A stretch of DNA of 64,000 bases from Lepus europaeus. Its lineage: Eukaryota > Chordata > Mammalia > Lagomorpha > Leporidae. A model generated the notes under the pieces. The model did not search any database and was not told the DNA's origin. It saw only the letters and a program-made list of their open reading frames with translations. Below, in pieces: positions 60,301-64,000 of this stretch (the first letter of the stretch is position 1; each line of letters begins with the position of its first letter). The position numbers and the translations under genes are program-made. Location of the stretch: NCBI RefSeq assembly GCF_033115175.1, contig NC_084831.1:80175502-80239501 (forward strand). Reading direction: 5' to 3'.

Positions 60301-63300
60301 TCTGTTACAGTGCAAGGAACAATTTATTAGAAATTCATGTCTGCAAAGGAGTGAAACAATAGAGATGTTCCTTACATCAACAGAACTCTTCTTACTCTGA
60401 AAATGATTGAGCCACTGGAAATGATATGGCAAAACTATGTTTAACAGAGTCCTTACAGGGCACCTTATATAAGCCAACCCTCAAAGTAAGTATATTTGAC
60501 ACTGTCCAAGTGAGGATATTAATTTTTGAAGAACATTAGACACAACACTGGGTCTCTTATTCCATGAACTATTGAGGTAGGAATCTCCATGTATCGCCGT
60601 TTTCACAGATACATCTTAAGTCAAATGCAAGTACCAAAAAAGACAGAAATCCACAAGACTGAACCATCAGACTATGTACCAAGTCTTTCCTTCTTTAGAC
60701 GAGCAAGGTTAGGAGTTCTATGTGCATTGAAAGATTGGCATCTTCTAAGGTCAGACAGAAGTTTAGTATGGTAGAGGCAAAGGATACATGGTGAGCAAAG
60801 GGCAAGAAGTAGGGTTGAAGCAACAAATTGGAACACATAAAGCCAAGGTGTTGTCAGCTTTAGACCAGTGATGTGATCCATTTAATTCAATCAGAACAGT
60901 AATGCTACTAATTGTGAAGAACAGGATGGAGTGAGACAATAATGGAAGTAGAGAGACTAGTTAGAAAGCAATGGCAATAGGCTAGTGAAAGACCTGTATA
61001 AAGGTAAGGGTAACAGTAGGAGAAAGAGGGACCAAATTTGATAGGCATTTCCTATCAGCTAAATTTGAACACAAATCACTTTAATGCAAACTATATTTTT
61101 TCTCCCATCCAAATATCCCCATTTGTGATATGTAAATTAGAGCCATACAAGAAATAAAAGAAACTCTTAAAACTGAGATAAAAGGTATTCAAATTTAATA
61201 ATGTAGTTATTCTAAATTTGAAACCACATCCGGAGACTTTGTATTAGGAAGTAGTCAAAATCATGAAATGACTATTAAAAGTATTCCAGATAAGCTGAGG
61301 GCTTCTGCAAAAAATTCCTGGCCGGCACCGCGGCTCAATAGGCTAATCCTCCCCCTGCAGTGCCAGCACACCAGGTTCTAGTCCGGGTTGGGGCGCCGGA
61401 TTCTGTCCCAGTTGCCCCTCTTCCAGGCCAGCTCTCTGCTATGGCCCGGGAAGGCAGTGGAGGATGGCCCAAGTCCTTGGGCCCTGCACCCGCATGGGAG
61501 ACCAGGAGAAGCACCTGGCTCCTGGCTTCGGCTCAGCGAGATGCGCCGGCCACAGCGGCCATTGGAGGGTGAACCAACGGTAAAGGAAGACCTTCGTCTT
61601 TGTCTCTCTTTCTCTCACTGTCCACTCTGCCTGTCAAAAAAAAAAAAATTAATTCCTAACTGAGCAGTGTACTAATTTAGCAGAACATTTTCCCAAGTTA
61701 TTAAATTTTTAAAACCTGGAGGATTTTTGCAGGTTTTATAGTAATGAAATATTCATTGACAGAATTATTGGATACAATTCACCATTGGCCAGTAAAAGAG
61801 AGTTATACATTTCCCCATTTTCTCCCTATACTTTCACTACTTTTACAGGAACATTTTACTGATGGCAAAGTTCATCGGAGTCAGTAGCAATCCAGGTTGT
61901 TAAGAATATCTGTCTTCACATTTTTCCATCATCTACAAAGATGTGGAACTTATTTAGACAATAAAGGAAGGTCATTTTCTCCACCCTATGTGTCCTCTTT
62001 TCCTTGAACCTAAGGTTTCTGCTCCCCAAAAGTCTAGAAGGCAAAGAAAGTAGTCATGCCAGGTGGCATGATCTACCTATACATAAAAGAATCACCAAAA
62101 AAAAAAAAAACTTTATTGGTACAAAATAATAGCTTTGCCCAGTTTGCAACCCATTTGATGCAAAAAGTATGTCAGAATGCTAGATTATGAAATAATGTTT
62201 AGTTTTCAGGAGATCAAATGTGTGAAGGATGTGTATGGCAGCTAACTACCTATTTAGAAAGTAAGGGAATGCCCCACAAGTTATTTTAGTATTGTCTTGA
62301 TTTTTTTCCAGGTGACTGAATTTTGTACAGCAAATACACACAATACGGAAGCTCCAAACCTACAAAACAAAATGTGTAATCACAGAAGCACATGGGATGT
62401 AATCATGGACTCTGAGGATTTTCAGAATGCATCTTCCATGGCAGGAACGGATCCGCCACCTCATCCTATATTTTCTTTGCTCAGAGCCAAACAACGAGTA
62501 GTCTGTTTGGTACTTGATAAATCTGGAAGCATGGACTCTGTAAGTCAGGTTTTGTTGTTGTTGTTGTCTTTCTGATTGTTTCTATTTTACCTGTTCTCTT
62601 AAGCAATTAAACTAATAGAAATAATCTGAGGGTTTACTTCTCCATAACTAACGAACATTCATTTATGTTCTAATAAATTTTAATGTGATAATTTCTATTC
62701 CTTAACTTTTATTTCTGGCTAACCAGAAAGAAATACAATTTTAAAAACAGGAAAAATGAAAATCATCCATAAAACCACGATCAAACCTTATCATTCCAGT
62801 CTCATCTTTGTTAATATATGGGTATTTGGTTTTTTTCCCTTAAAAAATGTGATTATATTTTATATAATGTCTTAGAATATGATTTTTTTGCTTAACATAC
62901 CTTAAGTATTTTCTGTGTAAAAAATAATTCCATTATACAGTTTTTAATGGTTACATCACATATTCACAACATAATGTAGTCAATCTCTCATTGCTTGATA
63001 TTTTGAAGATTTTCAACTTGTTATTTAAAAATGCGTTGCAGTGAACATCTTTGTATGCATTTTTTAATTATTATCTTTGGAAAAATTCCTGTATAAAAAA
63101 CTATTAAGGGGCCAGTGCTGTGGAATAGTAGGCTAAGCCTCCACCTGAGGAGCCAGCATCCCATATGGGCTCCAGTTCATGTCTCAGGTACTCCACTTCT
63201 GATCCAGCTCTCTGCTATGGCCTGGGAAAGCACTAGAAGATGGCCCAAGTCCTTGGGCCCCTGTACCGACGTGGGAGACCCGGAGGAAGCTCCTGGTTCC

Positions 63301-63889
63301 TGGCTTCAGAATGGACCAGCTCTGGCCTTTGAGACCATTTGGGGAGTGAACTATTGGATAGAAGACCTTTCTCTATGTCTCTCCCTCTCTCTGTCTATAA
63401 CTCCACCTCTCAAATAAATAAATAAATAAAATCTTTTTTTAAAAAAAGCTATTAAAACAGTATAGATTTTTAAGGTTTTTCCTAGTATAGCATGATATTT
63501 TAAGAGATATTCTTTAAATTTTTTAATAAAATAAAGGAATTAACACTTAGAATATGTCAGTCAATTACTATCATGATTTATGGCTCATGAATAAATATCT
63601 CTTTAATCTGTCAAGATTTCAAGAGACTTGGAAGTATTCAAACAATTTTTTTTTCTTTACACAGGAAGACCGTCTCCTTCGAATGAATCAAGCAGCAGCA
63701 CTGTACTTAATTCAAATTATTGAAAGAGAATCCTTGGTTGGGATGGTCACTTTTGAAAGTACTGCTAAAATCCAAAATAATCTAACAAAAATAACTGATG
63801 ATGACACTTACCAAAAGATCACTGCAAACTTGCCTCAAGTTGCTGGTGGTGGAACCTCCATTTGCAGTGGACTCAAAGCAGGATTCCAG
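51196..63889 (+). CDS. CLCA3: CLCA3: CLCA-family protein, first seven coding exons
   Basis: Joined exons: 51196-51354, 52758-52898, 53097-53244, 53594-53702, 55886-56066, 62312-62539, 63665-63889. Together they are 1191 nt or 397 codons without a stop; all introns are GT-AG and the phases are 0,0,1,2,0,0. Signal peptide at residues 1-21; N-terminal CLCA metalloprotease domain with zinc-binding HEWAH at 155-159 and D166/E167 completing the HExxHxxxGxxDE pattern; a cysteine-rich segment (187-230); and the VWA domain from about 308 with MIDAS residues D315, S317 and S319 (DKSGS) and T386. The family self-cleaves and is secreted or surface-bound; members regulate chloride conductance or cell adhesion. 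It matches mouse Clca3a-type proteins best (residues such as [29 protein letters not shown] and EYNVDRPFY), and lies downstream of CLCA4 as CLCA3 does. About 500 further codons are expected beyond the window. Confidence 0.92.
51832..52080 (-). repeat. Old C-SINE in CLCA3 intron 1
   Basis: TTCATTCAAGAGGCAGAGAG start, CCATCCATTGGTTCACTC, then CTGGGAATTGAACCCAGGCA near the reversed head. Shortened and diverged. Confidence 0.7.
52673..52705. repeat. (TA)n(TG)n microsatellite
   Basis: Four TA units followed by about 12 TG units with one CG interruption. Confidence 0.9.
52758..52898 (+). CDS. CLCA3: CLCA3 exon 2
   Basis: 47 codons (residues 54-100: [11 protein letters not shown] ... KQESYDQ), part of the N-terminal metalloprotease domain. 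Acceptor TTGACAG and donor GTGGGC; phase 0 at both ends. Confidence 0.92.
53097..53244 (+). CDS. CLCA3: CLCA3 exon 3
   Basis: Residues 101-149 plus one base: [33 protein letters not shown]. Acceptor TTTTAG and donor GTAAAG; leaves in phase 1. Confidence 0.92.
53594..53702 (+). CDS. CLCA3: CLCA3 exon 4: zinc-metalloprotease motif
   Basis: Residues 150-185 with [13 protein letters not shown] at 155-167. H155, H159 and the downstream acidic residues would bind zinc and E156 would be the general base, as shown for the CLCA1 self-cleaving protease. All key residues are intact. Acceptor TCATAG, donor GTATGT, leaves in phase 2. Confidence 0.94.
54395..54690 (+). mobile_element. Probable L2 3'-end relic in CLCA3 intron 4
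   Basis: Pyrimidine-rich run with CTCCTTCCTTACACAATG, TTCAAGACTCAGTTCCAAC, ATGCCTTTCCTCTCCCTGC and TTTGAGGACTGTGGTG in L2 3'-end order. Confidence 0.5.
54851..55181 (-). repeat. Young C-SINE in CLCA3 intron 4
   Basis: Complete young copy on the minus strand with many intact CpGs (GGCGCCCCAACCGGGACTAG). AGTATGGTTAACTTT at 54836-54850 and 55182-55196 is a perfect 15-bp target duplication. Confidence 0.94.
55560..55690 (+). repeat. Possible MIR relic in CLCA3 intron 4
   Basis: CTCATTTAATCTTCATAGCAC and CTGTAAATTAAACTTATTATC resemble the MIR middle; short and weak. Confidence 0.45.
55886..56066 (+). CDS. CLCA3: CLCA3 exon 5: cysteine-rich segment
   Basis: Completes R186, then 60 codons (187-246) with C187, C201, C206, C211 and C224 in the CLCA cysteine pattern ([24 protein letters not shown]), then [10 protein letters not shown]. 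Acceptor CATAG, donor GTGAGT; leaves in phase 0. Confidence 0.93.
57095..58190 (-). mobile_element. Ancient L1 3' region (L1MA-like) in CLCA3 intron 5
   Basis: Reverse-strand L1 3'UTR and ORF2 end: ATTGTACATATTTATGGGAT, GGTAACCACTGTTCTAGTC, CATTTGTCTTTCTGTGCCC, CTGAATAATATTCCATTGCA, GGTTGCTGGATCATATGGTA. Confidence 0.85.
58245..58585 (-). repeat. C-SINE in CLCA3 intron 5
   Basis: AAAGATTTATTTTATTTATTT, GA tract, CAGATGACCACAACAGCCAG, ending in ACCACAGTGCCGGCCCCC. Confidence 0.92.
58590..59745. other. Intron 5 sequence, nothing recognised
   Basis: AT-rich intron sequence with an A-run near 59457-59470 and a GGAA-type purine stretch near 59495-59550. No gene or clear repeat. Confidence 0.45.
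59758..60734 (-). pseudogene. Processed retrocopy of an unidentified transcript
   Basis: On the minus strand the insertion ends in AATAAA (near 59798), about 20 bases, then a run of A (59775-59759), as in a polyadenylated mRNA. TTGGCATCTTCT at 59746-59757 and 60735-60746 is a perfect 12-bp target duplication. Nearly all of the 977 bp looks like 3'UTR. At its 5' end the frame reads [20 protein letters not shown] and then a stop at 60672, which may be the C-terminus of the source protein. I do not recognise that protein. Confidence 0.82.
60840..61040 (-). mobile_element. Possible L2 relic
   Basis: GAACAGGATGGAGTGAGAC, GTAGAGAGACTAGTTAG, AGCAATGGCAATAGGCTAG resemble reversed L2. Weak. Confidence 0.35.
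61320..61650 (+). repeat. Young C-SINE in CLCA3 intron 5
   Basis: GGCCGGCACCGCGGCTCAAT head through CTGTCAAAAAAAAAAAA. AATTCCT at 61313-61319 and 61651-61657 is the likely short target duplication. Confidence 0.9.
62312..62539 (+). CDS. CLCA3: CLCA3 exon 6: start of VWA domain with MIDAS
   Basis: 76 codons (residues 247-322): [27 protein letters not shown], then [16 protein letters not shown]315, S317 and S319 form the metal-ion-dependent adhesion site DxSxS of the VWA domain, which in CLCA1 mediates binding to TMEM16A. Donor GTAAGT; phase 0. Confidence 0.94.
62540..63664 (+). other. CLCA3: CLCA3 intron 6
   Basis: Bounded by GTAAGT and TTTACACAG; holds one C-SINE (63108-63443). No exon between. 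Confidence 0.88.
63108..63443 (+). repeat. C-SINE in CLCA3 intron 6
   Basis: GGGGCCAGTGCTGTGGAATA head to AAATAAATAAATAAAATC tail; AAAAAACTATTAA before and AAAAAAGCTATTAA after look like its duplication. Confidence 0.9.
63665..63889 (+). CDS. CLCA3: CLCA3 exon 7: VWA domain continues
   Basis: 75 codons (residues 323-397): [28 protein letters not shown], and [10 protein letters not shown], with T386 as the next MIDAS ligand. Donor GTACAT at 63890; phase 0, so the gene continues past the window. Confidence 0.93.
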
Positions 63890-64000
63890 GTACATTTTTT
63901 TAAAAGAATTTAAATATCATTTGTCATTTACTGCTCCTTTATTTTTGTATAATTACCTTTGAACAAGGGTAACAGGTTCCTTTATTTTAAAATATCATGA

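Larger units (their letters stand above)
56067..62311 (+). other. CLCA3: CLCA3 intron 5 (6.2 kb)
   Basis: Bounded by GTGAGT and TTTTTTTCCAG. It contains an ancient L1 (57095-58190), a C-SINE (58245-58585), a processed retrocopy (59758-60734), an L2-like relic (about 60840-61040) and a young C-SINE (61320-61650). No other exon is apparent. Confidence 0.85.

Noticed and set aside
60589..60774. 61-codon plus-strand frame over the retrocopy
   Set aside because: It is antisense to the polyadenylated retrocopy, so it is a shadow.

Overview
The window is mammalian nuclear DNA, almost certainly from a leporid and most likely the European rabbit. The evidence is the dense load of lagomorph tRNA-derived C-SINEs (about 30 copies in at least two age classes) and rabbit-type LINE-1 elements. 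I see no bacterial-type genes, no CRISPR array and no convincing rRNA or tRNA gene.

Two protein-coding genes are present, both on the + strand, in the CLCA (calcium-activated chloride channel regulator) cluster. The 3' terminal exon of a CLCA4-like gene lies at 686-1044, with its poly(A) signal at 1302. After about 50 kb of repeat-rich intergenic DNA come the first seven coding exons of a second CLCA gene (51196-63889). These splice in frame to 397 codons: signal peptide, zinc-metalloprotease motif HEWAH...DE, cysteine-rich segment and the start of a VWA domain with the MIDAS motif DKSGS. Sequence and position after CLCA4 identify it as CLCA3, which is a pseudogene in human but is open here as far as the window goes.

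Layout: 1-1325, last intron, exon and 3'UTR of CLCA4. 1388-6110, C-SINEs and an old L1 3' end with a GGAA microsatellite. 6139-13030, a near-full-length minus-strand L1 with a 16-bp target-site duplication, two successive 3'UTR units and an internal deletion. 13655-16262, L1 fragments broken by an LTR. 17299-18763, a large inverted repeat with arms of about 270 bp. 19149-27048, a nest of C-SINEs plus a near-full-length plus-strand L1 with a mostly open ORF1. 27049-37160, SINEs, an L2 relic, a tiny young L1 tail, an LTR-like poly(A) retrocopy and a 43-bp tandem duplication. 37162-40840, an old L1 split by three SINEs. 41000-51100, mostly old relics (L1, L2, MIR, a hAT-like element, a solo LTR with 6-bp target duplication). 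51196 to the end, CLCA3 exons and introns, with intronic SINEs, an old L1 and a processed retrocopy of an unidentified transcript.

The two genes are tandem paralogues transcribed in the same direction; everything else is mobile-element history. The observations most worth following up are the inverted repeat, the composite L1 3' end, the unidentified retrocopy in CLCA3 intron 5, the LINE-mobilised LTR-like fragment, and the open CLCA3 gene.
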